Positions 24,551 to 33,486 of a stretch of DNA of 64,000 nt are shown piece after piece. The stretch is from NCBI RefSeq assembly GCF_900187295.1, contig NZ_LT906473.1, positions 1,302,001 to 1,366,000 of the forward strand, given 5' to 3'. Numbering within the stretch: position 1 is the first letter of the stretch; the number at the start of each line of letters is the position of its first letter. The notes under the pieces are model-generated. The model was not told where the DNA came from. It searched no databases and saw nothing but the letters and a program-made list of their open reading frames with translations. The position numbers and the translations under genes were made by a program. This stretch comes from Corynebacterium cystitidis. Lineage in GTDB: Bacteria > Actinomycetota > Actinomycetes > Mycobacteriales > Mycobacteriaceae.

Positions 24551-25804
24551 TTAGTTATCGATGTTCGGCGTTGTTCGAGCACGCTGGGGAAGATATTTGG
24601 CGAGCACCTCGGCGGCATCAATGGAGTAGTGATCCTCTCCAGGAAGAATCTCTAGCTCAGCTTGGGTGTAGCCAGCGGCGTTATCGTCGCACTGCCACTT
24701 GTTTGGCCCGGCAGGGTGTACTGCTCCGCCACAGTAGTAGTGAAACCCTTTCCGAGAGGCAGCTACCGCGTTAAAACCATTGCTTCTTCGAGAAAATGGA
24801 GCGTTCCCGGTTCCTAAGTCATTTTCACCCGTAACCCAGGAAACCGGCACAGAGGATAGCTGGTGGTGGGAGACAGTGCTCTGGTAACGGTCTCGGTGCC
24901 ACGTTGGGGCTCCACCGCCGCCGGTCAGAAGAGCACCCGATGTGACGTACTCTGCACCATGAGTAAGCAAGTCATACCCGAGGAACTCGGCTCCACCGGA
25001 GTAGCCGTACCAGAAAATATCAGAGCGGTTGATGTTCGGATATGCAGGGTCGGAGCTAATGCTGTCTACCAGGGAGGTGACATAAGCACGATTCTTTGTC
25101 AGCTCTGAGGGCTGCCACCATGTTTTAGTCCTAGTATCTGGGGTGGCTGGCAACAGAACAATCATGTTCTCCTTGATCGCTTCGTCGACAATCTCCCAGG
25201 TTGAGTGCCCATACGCGCCTCGGTCGTACTCACCTCGGCCATCGCCATGCAACCGCACCACGATACCGACCGGTTTTTCCCAGTTCACAGTCTCGCCCGC
25301 ACGGTTGGTGGTGATTAAGTGGTAGCCATTGGTCACAGTCCCACTAAAGGCTCCGGAGTCCCCCTTCACATTGGCCGCGTGCGCGGTATGGGAAGCAAAC
25401 CATAGGTTTTCGGGAGCTTTGAAACCTGGCGCAAGGGGGTCTACAGAAGCAGCGTCATTATCGGCCCGAACGGGATCAGGAGCATGGGTGTGAGGCTCCT
25501 CCGGCGCAGGCTTAGCTCCCGCGTATTCAACCGACTGCCCAGCATCAGGCAACACGAAGCCGAATTCTGCCAAGGCTTTCTGGATTGCGTTGATCCACCA
25601 AGACAAGAGTCCTGGTAGGAAGGATGGTTTTTCATCAGTGCAGCTCTGCGAACTAGAGCTTAGGCTACTAGCGTGGCTCGAGCAGCTACTCGCCAATACG
25701 TAGCTGTGTTCGGAAGATGCTTGATCCGCATGAGCGGCAGGACCGGACGTAGTAGCAGCAAGCATTAGTGCTGCAGAGACGGCCAAACGAGAAAGAAGTT
25801 TCAT
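24551..25804 (-). CDS. Secreted alpha/beta serine hydrolase (esterase/depolymerase-like)
   Basis: ATG at 25804 gives a 417-residue protein with a Sec signal peptide (MKLLSRLAVSAALMLAATT, cleavage near AAHA-DQ). A Ser-rich linker to about residue 60 and a Pro/Asp-rich spacer precede the catalytic domain, which starts about residue 120. The nucleophile elbow is WYGYSGGAEF, an acidic residue could come from TGENDLG, and histidine from GEDHYSID. Oxyanion-type sequence PVGIVVRLHGDG is present. The fold and motifs suit secreted esterases or polyester/PHB depolymerase-like enzymes; the substrate is not evident. No sorting motif is seen. It is monocistronic. Confidence 0.75.
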   Translation of the reverse strand: MKLLSRLAVSAALMLAATTSGPAAHADQASSEHSYVLASSCSSHASSLSSSSQSCTDEKPSFLPGLLSWWINAIQKALAEFGFVLPDAGQSVEYAGAKPAPEEPHTHAPDPVRADNDAASVDPLAPGFKAPENLWFASHTAHAANVKGDSGAFSGTVTNGYHLITTNRAGETVNWEKPVGIVVRLHGDGRGEYDRGAYGHSTWEIVDEAIKENMIVLLPATPDTRTKTWWQPSELTKNRAYVTSLVDSISSDPAYPNINRSDIFWYGYSGGAEFLGYDLLTHGAEYVTSGALLTGGGGAPTWHRDRYQSTVSHHQLSSVPVSWVTGENDLGTGNAPFSRRSNGFNAVAASRKGFHYYCGGAVHPAGPNKWQCDDNAAGYTQAELEILPGEDHYSIDAAEVLAKYLPQRARTTPNIDN

Positions 25805-26022
25805 GATCAATCTATCTATACTTAGAAGTTTCGTGCGGTATTCTCAGGATTGTGACTATACAACACCACACTGAAATACTCCTGACAGGCCCCTCAGAAA
25901 AGTCCGCCTGAGCGTGCGAGACCATGTGTTGCTGGTGGTTGTGGCAAAACTCGATTAAGCCGACAAGGCAGAGCCCGACATCCCGGCACCCCACCACCAG
26001 AGCTTTACGACGACTCCTGAGT
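25805..26022. other. Intergenic upstream of the secreted hydrolase
   Basis: No gene recognised. It presumably holds the hydrolase promoter, but I cannot point to convincing -35/-10 elements. Confidence 0.35.
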
Positions 26023-26175
26023 TTACAAGTCCACTAAAGGTCTCGTGAACGCCTCACCGACAACGAGCTCCACCGCCGCAACCTCAAAACTAGAAACCGG
26101 TGGCATGTCCAACCCCAGCTCCTGCGCCGCTATGGGCGATGACACGACCAGCGGCCCTTCTACCAGAAACGAAAA
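26023..26175 (-). pseudogene. Unidentified coding remnant
   Basis: A minus-strand frame without a start codon, bounded by stops, reads FLVEGPLVVSSPIAAQELGL followed by DMPPVSSFEVAAVELVVGEA and FTRPLVDL. The composition is protein-like and it could be the C-terminal end of a lost gene. I do not recognise the family. Confidence 0.3.
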
Positions 26176-26238
26176 CTAAATAATCCGGTGAGAATCCTCT
26201 GTCGGCGGCTGGCACATAGCTGTATTAAGAATCCCGAA

Positions 26239-26512
26239 CTAAAAATCGTGCGTAGCAAGTGTTAATTTAAGTCCGAGAGCTTTCATAATTTTGGTAATTG
26301 TCGCGAAGGACAGATTTCCGTCTTTGGAAAGTGCCTTATAGAGCCATTCCCGGTTTAACCGGGTCTGTTGCGCCAGTTGGGTCATCCCGTGCTCCCGCGC
26401 TATGTCGCGAAGCACGATTTGTATGGTCTTGGTATCACCGTCTTCTAACGCAATAGCCAAGTAGTCTTCGATAGCTTCGTGGCTGTCTAGGTATTTGCTT
26501 GCGTCGAACCAA
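26239..26512 (-). pseudogene. HigA/XRE-type addiction-module antidote, damaged N-terminus
   Basis: The frame encodes FDASKYLDSHEAIEDYL, then ALEDGD, then an XRE helix-turn-helix (AREHGMTQLAQQTRLNREWL) and the usual end FATITKIMKALGLKLTLA. This is the known layout of HigA-like addiction antidotes. No start codon lies in this frame before FDASK; an ATG-started frame upstream is out of phase and hits TAG, which suggests a frameshift. A TTG at 26460 could start a shortened 73-residue protein that keeps the DNA-binding domain. No toxin gene is adjacent. Confidence 0.6.
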
Positions 26513-26630
26513 TGGTAAAAGCTAAACCTGCCGTGTCATCCTAAAGGATAGCGAATTGGGTGTGTAGCTACGACCGTCCGTGCCTTAACCAACCGAGCCA
26601 AGCTCCCCAGCCGACGAAATCGGTATAGGT

Positions 26631-28157
26631 CTAAGTTTTTACAGTAGCCCGGCCGCTCCTTTCCTTACGGATGTTGCGGACGTGTTGGATAACGGACACT
26701 GCCGTTGCTCCCAACAGGAACACATAGATCCCGATCGTGATGGGGCTGTTGACAAGCGCAGATGGATCGCCACCAGAGATAGTCAATGCACGCCGCAGTT
26801 CAACCTCGGCCAGTGGCCCCAGAATAACACCAATAAGGAGCGGGGCTAAAGGCATGGAGTACATGCGCATAAGAAATCCGAGTACTCCCAATCCCAGCAT
26901 GATTAGAAGGTCGACAACCGAGGCTCCCACCGCATATACGCCAAGCGTTGCCAGTACGGCAATACCTGCATAGAGATAGTTGTTGGGGATGCGGAGCAGC
27001 TTCGCCCACACTGGCGCCAACGTAAGATTCAGAATGAGCAGCACCACCAGCGAAATAAACAGCGAGGCGAGGAGCGTCCACACCAAGTCGCCGGAGCGCT
27101 CGAAAAGCAAAGGGCCGGGTTGCAAACCAAATTGCTGAAAAGCAGCCAACAGGATAGCTGCCGTAGCGGAAGTCGGAAGACCGATTGCCATCAAAGTGCC
27201 CAATGCGGTACCTGCGGTTGCGTTTCCTGCAGCTTCAGGTGCTGCTAAACCGTTGATCGAACCTGTTGTTCCAAACTCCTTATCCCCACGCTTAGCCGCG
27301 AGACGCTTCTCATTGCCGTAAGCAAGGAAGGTGGGCACTTCAGAACCACCGGCGGGAATCATGCCGAACGGCGCTCCCGCAGCGGTACCACGCAGGAAGG
27401 AGGGAAGTGCCCTCTTAAAATCACCCCATGACAGGCGAGCATTACCTGTTGAAAGTTCCTCGCGCTCCTTCTCCGTATTCTTTGTGGCGATGTGGTGGAG
27501 GATTTCGCCGATAGCCAGCATGCCAACGGTTACCACCACAATGTCTACACCGTCGAAGAGCTGTGAGATGCCCAGAGTAAAACGTTCAGTTCCCGATGGA
27601 CCATCAATTCCCACCATGGAGAGGGCAACGCCAATCATCAGAGCTCCCAAACCACGAATGATCGATTCTGACACCACGGAGGAGATGGCCACGAAGGCAA
27701 AGACTGCCAATGCAAAGTACTCGGCCGGACCAAATTTCGTCGCAAGAACAACAAGGTAAGGCGAGAAGAACACGACGATCGTTGTCGAGATTAAGCCACC
27801 AATAAAGGCGCCCACTGCCGCAGTGGCTAAGGCCGTTGCAGCCCGACCGTTAAGGGCCATTTTGTGGCCCTCAAGCGACGAAGCGATAGCAGATGCCTGA
27901 CCTGGCGTATTAAGCAAAATCCCGGCAGTGGAATCACCGAAAAGCCCACCGAAGTACACGGCTGCGAACATGATAAATGCGGCAGTGGGATCGAGGGCAA
28001 AGGTAATGGGCAGTAGCAACGCTACCGCCATGGACGACCCTAATCCGGGAAGCACACCCACGGCGGTTCCCAGGACTGCCCCGATGACAAGGAATAGAAG
28101 GTTGTACGGAGTCAACGCCGCTTCAAAGCCGCTGACGAGTAAAGACAGCTGTTCCAT
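26631..28157 (-). CDS. tctA: Tripartite tricarboxylate transporter large permease TctA
   Basis: ATG at 28157 follows AGAGGTATTCTA and overlaps the tctB stop by one base (TAATG); the longer frame to 28394 is antisense-like sequence over tctB. The 508-residue protein has about 12 membrane segments and TctA motifs GTAVGVLPGLGSSMAVALLL and FGDSTAGILLNTPGQASAIA. It is the large membrane subunit of a secondary, binding-protein-dependent carboxylate importer. It is the last gene of tctCBA. The substrate (citrate or another carboxylate) cannot be told. Confidence 0.92.
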   Translation of the reverse strand: MEQLSLLVSGFEAALTPYNLLFLVIGAVLGTAVGVLPGLGSSMAVALLLPITFALDPTAAFIMFAAVYFGGLFGDSTAGILLNTPGQASAIASSLEGHKMALNGRAATALATAAVGAFIGGLISTTIVVFFSPYLVVLATKFGPAEYFALAVFAFVAISSVVSESIIRGLGALMIGVALSMVGIDGPSGTERFTLGISQLFDGVDIVVVTVGMLAIGEILHHIATKNTEKEREELSTGNARLSWGDFKRALPSFLRGTAAGAPFGMIPAGGSEVPTFLAYGNEKRLAAKRGDKEFGTTGSINGLAAPEAAGNATAGTALGTLMAIGLPTSATAAILLAAFQQFGLQPGPLLFERSGDLVWTLLASLFISLVVLLILNLTLAPVWAKLLRIPNNYLYAGIAVLATLGVYAVGASVVDLLIMLGLGVLGFLMRMYSMPLAPLLIGVILGPLAEVELRRALTISGGDPSALVNSPITIGIYVFLLGATAVSVIQHVRNIRKERSGRATVKT

Positions 28158-28762
28158 TAGAATACCTCTCCCAGGAACCCTGTTGGCAGGTTGAGGCCAA
28201 GGCCCACCCCAAACAACAAATACGTGACTGAGCTGACAATGAAACCGATCGCTAGGTCTCTGACGAAGTCTCTGCTTCCAAGCATCACACTGATGAGGAA
28301 AAACAGAAGTGCTGCACCGATAACCCAGCCAAGAGATGGCAGCAGAAGAACTATTGCCGCAAAGCCGATAACCGCGAAGGCCACCGACTTCCAATCGGCC
28401 AAACCGGGGACCGCATCCTCAAGTTCAACTTCTTCGATAGTCCCGAGATCGTCGAGCAGATCCGGAGATATGTCGGTTTCGTCGCGAAACAAAAGGTCTC
28501 GTGGCTTACGCTTCGGTTTTACCAACAAATCAAAAGCAAGCGCTAGCGCTAACCCAAGGCAAGATACACCGACGATCGTCGGCAAGAATAAAGGGCCCGG
28601 TTGCGTCTCGCCAATGACCTCAATGGTCCAGTGCCCAGAAAGCAATATCATGCCCGTGACAATGAGGATGGCCACCATGGCAAATTCTGACAATCCTGCA
28701 CGGCGTTCGCGGGTAGACTGAGCGGATTCAGCTCGTTTATTTTCTCTTGCTACAAAGCTCAC
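28157..28762 (-). CDS. tctB: Tripartite tricarboxylate transporter small permease TctB
   Basis: The 201-residue protein has four hydrophobic segments with a long charged loop (about residues 80-120) between the second and third. Sequence between tctC and tctA and overlaps with both (ATGA with tctC, TAATG with tctA) identify it as the small membrane subunit. Family resemblance in sequence is weak, as is usual for TctB. Confidence 0.85.
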   Translation of the reverse strand: MSFVARENKRAESAQSTRERRAGLSEFAMVAILIVTGMILLSGHWTIEVIGETQPGPLFLPTIVGVSCLGLALALAFDLLVKPKRKPRDLLFRDETDISPDLLDDLGTIEEVELEDAVPGLADWKSVAFAVIGFAAIVLLLPSLGWVIGAALLFFLISVMLGSRDFVRDLAIGFIVSSVTYLLFGVGLGLNLPTGFLGEVF

Positions 28763-29736
28763 AGCTCTAATGCCTCCACCGTCACTATGGCGTTCTCACG
28801 CTCTTGCTTAACAAACTGCACGAAGTCATCGCCCGAGACAAAAGTCTGTTCCCAGCTATTTCTTTCAGCGATTTCGGCCCACTCTGGTGTCTGCTGAACC
28901 TCAAAAAGAATGTCAATCAGTTCCTGAGTAGCTTCCTCGCTGATACCGGGAGGTGCTACAACCCCTCGCCAGTTAGTTGCGACGATATCTACACCCGCTT
29001 CCTGAAGCGTTGGCACATCAAGTCCCTCAACTCGCTCACCAGACGAGATAGCTAGTACACGGAGGGTTCCAGCCTCAACCTGATCTTGAATATCCCTGTA
29101 ACCAGTAACCCCAACATCAATTGATTTGGACAGCATCGCATTGAGCATCTCACCGCCACCCTCGAACGGGATGTACTTCAGCCCTTTCGGATCCATCCCG
29201 AGGGCCATGGCGCTCCTACTGACAAGCAGGTGGTCTGTGTTACCAATAGCGGCACCCCCTACCGCAACTGACCGAGGATCCTTAATCCAGTCGGCAACAA
29301 ACTCTTCCATGCTTTGATAAGGAGAATCTGCCGGAACAGCAAAGACACTATATTCCTCAGCTAACCGAGCAATTGGCGTGACGTCTGCGATAGACGCACC
29401 TGGCTGAGCTATCTCAGCCGAAGCAATCATCCCACCGCCTGTAATGAGGAGAATGTTTTCACTTCCCCACTTTTGCACGAGATTCTCCAAGGCGATAGTC
29501 CCGCCCGCGCCTGGAATGTTTACCACCTGAACATTGTTGACGATCCCCTGGCCACGAGCGACTTCTTGGATGGAGCGCGCCGTGGTATCCCATCCCCCAC
29601 CCGTTGCTGCGCCAGCGACAATAGTCAGGCTTGAACGGGCGACGGACTCACCAGAGCCTTGTACAGATAAAGCAATTGCGATCACAGAGAGAATTACAGC
29701 CACAATGACCAATGCAGAGTCAACGGCTTTACGCAT
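28759..29736 (-). CDS. tctC: Tripartite tricarboxylate transporter substrate-binding protein TctC
   Basis: ATG at 29736 follows GGGAGGTGTGGGTAAGA and gives a 325-residue protein with an N-terminal membrane anchor (MRKAVDSALVIVAVILSVIA) without a lipobox. The binding domain shows Bug/TctC features: TIVAGAATGGGWDTTAR, VVNIPGAGGTIALENLVQ and GVTGYRDIQDQVEAGTLRVL. It delivers a carboxylate to TctAB. The usual two-component regulator genes tctDE are not next to it. Confidence 0.9.
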   Translation of the reverse strand: MRKAVDSALVIVAVILSVIAIALSVQGSGESVARSSLTIVAGAATGGGWDTTARSIQEVARGQGIVNNVQVVNIPGAGGTIALENLVQKWGSENILLITGGGMIASAEIAQPGASIADVTPIARLAEEYSVFAVPADSPYQSMEEFVADWIKDPRSVAVGGAAIGNTDHLLVSRSAMALGMDPKGLKYIPFEGGGEMLNAMLSKSIDVGVTGYRDIQDQVEAGTLRVLAISSGERVEGLDVPTLQEAGVDIVATNWRGVVAPPGISEEATQELIDILFEVQQTPEWAEIAERNSWEQTFVSGDDFVQFVKQERENAIVTVEALEL

Positions 29737-29918
29737 TCTTACCCACACCTCCCTATATGTGACTTGAAACATATTGGAACGATATTAACATCTTGCGTCA
29801 CATTGAAGATATAGTTTTGTAGATATCTTTGGACAAGCGGGTGGCCCCACAAGCACTAGCAGGTGCATGTTGCCCTGGTTGAGGTGTCATGATTCTTTCA
29901 GACGTTGAAACCTAAACG

Positions 29919-30209
29919 TTAAAGACGCCCCTCTTTTAGTCGGTTAACTCCCGAGACATGCGTAACCTTACAGAGCTCTGCTGGGGCGGTTAATGAAGTT
30001 TTAGTACCAAAGTCACCAACCGAGAAGTCAGCGGTATCTTGACTTCCTCGCAAGAGGTCGTGCTGAACCATAGAGAAGCTTCCGGATAAACGGGCTACTA
30101 AGGCTTCTTGGCTAACCTCTTCGAGCACCTCCGCCGTCTGGACACTCCCTCCTGCCGCTGACGCAAAAGTCGATGCTGCCACGGCCTTTTCAGGCTCTTT
30201 TCGGCTCAT
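29919..30209 (-). CDS. Small protein with lanthipeptide-leader-like sequence
   Basis: The 96-residue product starts at ATG 30209, ten bases from a GGAAG element. Residues 28-44 (VLEEVSQEALVARLSGS) resemble the leader end of class II lanthipeptide precursors, in which an acidic helix ends at a double-glycine-like site. The following part is rich in Ser/Thr and has one cysteine (Cys80) in TSLTAPAELCKVTHVSG. No LanM, LanT or other maturation gene is in the window. It could be an orphan RiPP precursor or simply an unknown small protein; I cannot decide. Confidence 0.4.
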   Translation of the reverse strand: MSRKEPEKAVAASTFASAAGGSVQTAEVLEEVSQEALVARLSGSFSMVQHDLLRGSQDTADFSVGDFGTKTSLTAPAELCKVTHVSGVNRLKEGRL

Positions 30210-30406
30210 GCGGAGATTTCTTCCGAGAAATTCCTACTAAACGTATCTTTGCTTGGTTTCAGTTTGCTCTAGCCCAAATTTTTCATGGTGGTGGTTGAAA
30301 TTAGCGGGGTGTGGGTATAGGAAAGCACGCATTAAGACCCCTTAAGCCCATTATGTCCCTTAAGCCCAGAAAACCCACCAAAACCAATCAGCCACCCCAA
30401 CACACA

Positions 30407-30446
30407 AAACGAGACAGCCAGTGAACAATCACCAACTGCCTCGTTT
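30407..30446 (-). terminator. Terminator of the tRNA-Gln/tRNA-Glu unit
   Basis: On the minus strand AAACGAGGCAG pairs with CTGTCTCGTTT (one G-U pair, loop of about 18 bases) and ends in TTTT. It is placed 32 bp after the tRNA-Glu 3' end. Confidence 0.75.
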
Positions 30447-30477
30447 AAATTTGTACGCGGTGTGTGTAACCGCACCG

Positions 30478-30553
30478 TGGTACCCCGTACGGGATTTGAA
30501 CCCGTGTTACCGCCGTGAGAGGGCGGCGTCCTAGGCCACTAGACGAACGGGGC
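30478..30553 (-). tRNA. tRNA-Glu (CTC)
   Basis: Identical in all 76 bases to the tRNA at 5953-6028, with CCA encoded. It follows tRNA-Gln on the same strand and probably shares its transcript. Both are near gltX, which in corynebacteria is the usual setting. Confidence 0.95.
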
Positions 30554-30592
30554 TTAGAACTTTATTGCTCAGTGACCACGTAGTAGTCACTG

Positions 30593-30664
30593 CTGGCCTA
30601 CCAGGACTCGAACCTAGAATGACGGTACCAGAAACCGTAGTGTTGCCAATTACACCATAGGCCA
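30593..30664 (-). tRNA. tRNA-Gln (CTG)
   Basis: The 72-nt cloverleaf has acceptor stem TGGCCTA/TAGGCCA with discriminator G, anticodon arm ACGGT-TTCTGGT-ACCGT with CTG at 34-36, and a T arm with GGTTCGAGT. CCA is not encoded. It precedes tRNA-Glu by 39 bp. Confidence 0.93.
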
Positions 30665-31007
30665 TTGTTGCTTCGCGCGGATCGGACCCTTCAGGCTCTT
30701 CTATCTTCGCTAAACACAACGATAGATACTATAACCAGGCCAGTACACTTCCCACAAATCCGCTCGTCAGCGCGTTTTTCACCCTCAACCTAACAACAAT
30801 CCTCCTGAAGCAATTCGGACTCTTTTTATTCACCCCCGGGCAGATGCCGCAACACAACTGACCTGGGAATGCTCAACCCAAAAAACATTTTAAGGTTTAA
30901 CTTATTCAATTCGGTCACGAAGCTGATAACTGTGCTATACCCTCAAGTAGGTCGACACGAATGTATCTACTTTTTCCAGCCGAACCGATTCAAGGAGTTT
31001 AAAACTC
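30665..31007. other. Divergent promoter region, tRNA unit and carbonic anhydrase
   Basis: No gene is seen. The stretch must carry the tRNA promoter on the minus strand and the carbonic anhydrase promoter on the plus strand. TGCTATACC near 30931-30939 would serve as an extended -10 for the latter. A spaced AAGGAG lies just before the ATG at 31008. Confidence 0.45.
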
Positions 31008-31925
31008 ATGAAAACCTCACCCAACGTGAAGGCGAAAACCATTGCCTCGGTCTTGCTTGCAGCCTTCGCCCTTGCCGGGTGCTCCGAGCAAGCAGACCCA
31101 GACCAACGCGCGAAGTCCCAGGCAGAGACGACGCCGTCACCCTCGCCCACTACCAACGAAGAGCAATCTAACGACGAGGTCCATTGGGGATACAGTGGCG
31201 AAAATGGTCCCGATAACTGGGGTGATCTATCACCGGAGTTCGCTACGTGTTCGACGGGAGAGGAACAATCCCCCATTGACATCAACGAAGCAATAAGCCC
31301 CGGATGTTGCTGCCCCGCCTGCCAGAATGCGGGAAATGTTCCAGAATTAACGTCTGCCACTTCACCGGACGCTGCACTAGCGATAGGTTACAATCCAGCC
31401 AGCGGTGAAGTTATCAATACTGGTCATTCGATTCAATTCAATCCAGAAGAGGAACATACTCTCCGACTCAACGGGGTGGACTACGAACTGCTGCAGTTCC
31501 ACTTTCACACACCGAGTGAGCACACAATTGAAGGAGAACCGGCAGCCGGAGAGGTACACTTCGTCCACCAAGATCCAGACGGCAACCTAGCGGTAATCGG
31601 CGTGCTAATCGAGGAAGGCGCTGCTCACGAGGAACTCGAAAAGATCCTCGATCATTCTTCCGAACAGGCTGACTCGTCTGAGGTTGTAAGCTCCCCAATT
31701 AACCTCGACGAATTCTTCCCAGATTCGACTACGTATGTTAGCTACTCAGGGTCATTGACCACCCCGGGTTGCACTGAAGGCCTTGCATGGAATGTCTTTA
31801 TGCAGCCAATAACGGCTTCTTCCCAGCAGTTGGATTTGCTTGAAAGCTACCAAGGCCGCAATGCACGCCCGCCCCAGGATCTCAACGGACGCGCAGTAGA
31901 AGTAAACAATGCCGCTAGCGAGTAG
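31008..31925 (+). CDS. Alpha-type carbonic anhydrase, secreted lipoprotein
   Basis: The 305-residue protein has a lipoprotein signal with lipobox LAGC (Cys25) and a Ser/Thr/Pro-rich linker to about 55. An alpha-carbonic anhydrase domain begins HWGYSGENGPDNWGDLSPEF and includes EEQSPIDI. Zinc ligands are His165 and His167 (LQFHFHTPSEH) and His184 (GEVHFVH). Cys81 and the Cys in TTPGCTEGLAW should form the usual disulfide. It hydrates CO2 outside the membrane. Between SPIDI and the next strand is an insertion with GCCCPAC at residues 99-105 that I do not know from the family; four cysteines there could bind metal. Confidence 0.9.
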   Translation: MKTSPNVKAKTIASVLLAAFALAGCSEQADPDQRAKSQAETTPSPSPTTNEEQSNDEVHWGYSGENGPDNWGDLSPEFATCSTGEEQSPIDINEAISPGCCCPACQNAGNVPELTSATSPDAALAIGYNPASGEVINTGHSIQFNPEEEHTLRLNGVDYELLQFHFHTPSEHTIEGEPAAGEVHFVHQDPDGNLAVIGVLIEEGAAHEELEKILDHSSEQADSSEVVSSPINLDEFFPDSTTYVSYSGSLTTPGCTEGLAWNVFMQPITASSQQLDLLESYQGRNARPPQDLNGRAVEVNNAASE

Positions 31926-31974
31926 GTCCATGCAGAACCTGGGATAATTAGGTTCTGCTCTACTAGGGTCGGCT

Positions 31975-33462
31975 CTACTGCGCAGCCTGGTACGGAGTTT
32001 GCTCGCGCGCGGACTTCAGGCGCGCCAAGGTCGAATCACGCCCCAGCAACTCCATGGATTCAAACAGCGGCGGCGAGATCGCCTCACCAGAGATGCCTAC
32101 GCGCAGAGCGCCATACGCCACGCGTGGTTTCAACTCCAGGTCTTCGATCAATGCTTTCGACAATGCAGCCTCAATATTCTCGGTGGTCCACTCCCCCTCG
32201 TCGATCGCTTCAAGAGCTGCGATGCCAGCCTCCAATGGCTGCACGGCGGTGTCCTTCAGGTTTTTCTTTGCGGCCTTCTCGTTTAACACAAGCTCCTCGT
32301 CCGGGGTCACCAGGAACTTCAGCAGGTCGTAGGCGTCGGAAAGCACCTTGATGCGTGTTTGCACTAGCTCGGCGGCCACAGAGAACTTGTCCGCTGGGTA
32401 GTCGGCGGGAAAATCCGTGTACTCCGTCAGATAGTCGCGCAGGCGCTGCTCAAAGTCTTTCGGGTCCAGCATACGGATATGGTCGGCGTTGATGGCCTCT
32501 AGCTTTTTCTGGTCAAAGCGTGCAGGATTGCCCAACACATCATTGATATCGAAGGCGTTGACAAACTCCTCGACAGTAAAAATATCCTGGTCCGAACTCA
32601 ACGACCAGCCCAATAAAGCCAGATAGTTGATCATGCCCTCCGGGATGATGCCGTTATCGCGGTGGTTAAACAAGTTCGATTCTGGGTCGCGCTTAGACAA
32701 CTTCTTGTTGCCCTGGCCCATCACAAACGGCAGGTGCGCAAACTCGGGTGTAAAGTCAGTCACCCCAATGCGCTGCAACGCCTCATACATGGCCAGCTGG
32801 CGTGGAGTCGACGAAAGCAGATCCTCACCACGCAGCACATGGGTCACCTGCATCAGTGCGTCATCAACGGGGTTAACCAGGGTGTACAGTGGCGCACCGT
32901 TAGAACGTGCCACAACATAGTCTGGCTGGGTCTCGGCCTTAAACTCCATATCGCCGCGCACCAGATCGTGCCACGCCCACGTCTTGTCAGGCATGCGCAG
33001 GCGCCACACCGGCTTGCGGCCCTCAGCCTCAAAGGCGGCGATCTGCTCCTGGGTGAGGTCGCGGTCGAAGTTGTCGTAGCCCAACTGCGGGTCGCGGCCT
33101 GCAGCCTTGTGGCGTTCAACTACTTCCTCATTGGTGGAGTACGCCGGGTACACTTCTCCTGCATCGATCAATTTCTGCAAGATGTCGGCGTAGATCTCCA
33201 TGCGCTGGGACTGGCGGTACGGTTCGTGCGGCCCACCGACTTCCACGCCTTCGTCCCAGCCCATGTTGAGCCAGCGCAGCGACTCAATAATCGCGGAGTA
33301 GGACTCCTCGGAGTCTCGTGCCGCATCAGTATCTTCGATACGGAAGATCAGCTTGCCACCTGTGTGGCGGGCATACGCCCAGTTGAACAGTGCTGTGCGC
33401 ACCATACCCACATGCGGGGTGCCGGTGGGCGAGGGACAAAATCGAACGCGTACTTCAGTCAT
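31975..33462 (-). CDS. gltX: Glutamate--tRNA ligase
   Basis: The 495-residue class I synthetase has the HIGH-type motif [19 protein letters not shown] and the KMSKS-type motif KKLSKRD near residue 245. It attaches glutamate to tRNA-Glu. I chose ATG 33462 ([12 protein letters not shown]), which agrees with the start I recall for C. glutamicum; GTG 33468 is possible, and neither has a strong ribosome-binding site. The carbonic anhydrase gene converges on it from downstream, with tRNA-Glu and tRNA-Gln beyond. Confidence 0.95.
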   Translation of the reverse strand: MTEVRVRFCPSPTGTPHVGMVRTALFNWAYARHTGGKLIFRIEDTDAARDSEESYSAIIESLRWLNMGWDEGVEVGGPHEPYRQSQRMEIYADILQKLIDAGEVYPAYSTNEEVVERHKAAGRDPQLGYDNFDRDLTQEQIAAFEAEGRKPVWRLRMPDKTWAWHDLVRGDMEFKAETQPDYVVARSNGAPLYTLVNPVDDALMQVTHVLRGEDLLSSTPRQLAMYEALQRIGVTDFTPEFAHLPFVMGQGNKKLSKRDPESNLFNHRDNGIIPEGMINYLALLGWSLSSDQDIFTVEEFVNAFDINDVLGNPARFDQKKLEAINADHIRMLDPKDFEQRLRDYLTEYTDFPADYPADKFSVAAELVQTRIKVLSDAYDLLKFLVTPDEELVLNEKAAKKNLKDTAVQPLEAGIAALEAIDEGEWTTENIEAALSKALIEDLELKPRVAYGALRVGISGEAISPPLFESMELLGRDSTLARLKSAREQTPYQAAQ

Positions 33463-33486
33463 GCCCACTATGGTACAGCCTTCGAT

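Noticed and set aside
28158..28394. N-terminal extension of TctA to 28394
   Set aside because: It is antisense-like sequence over tctB, and the ATG at 28157 has AGAGG and a membrane-protein start.
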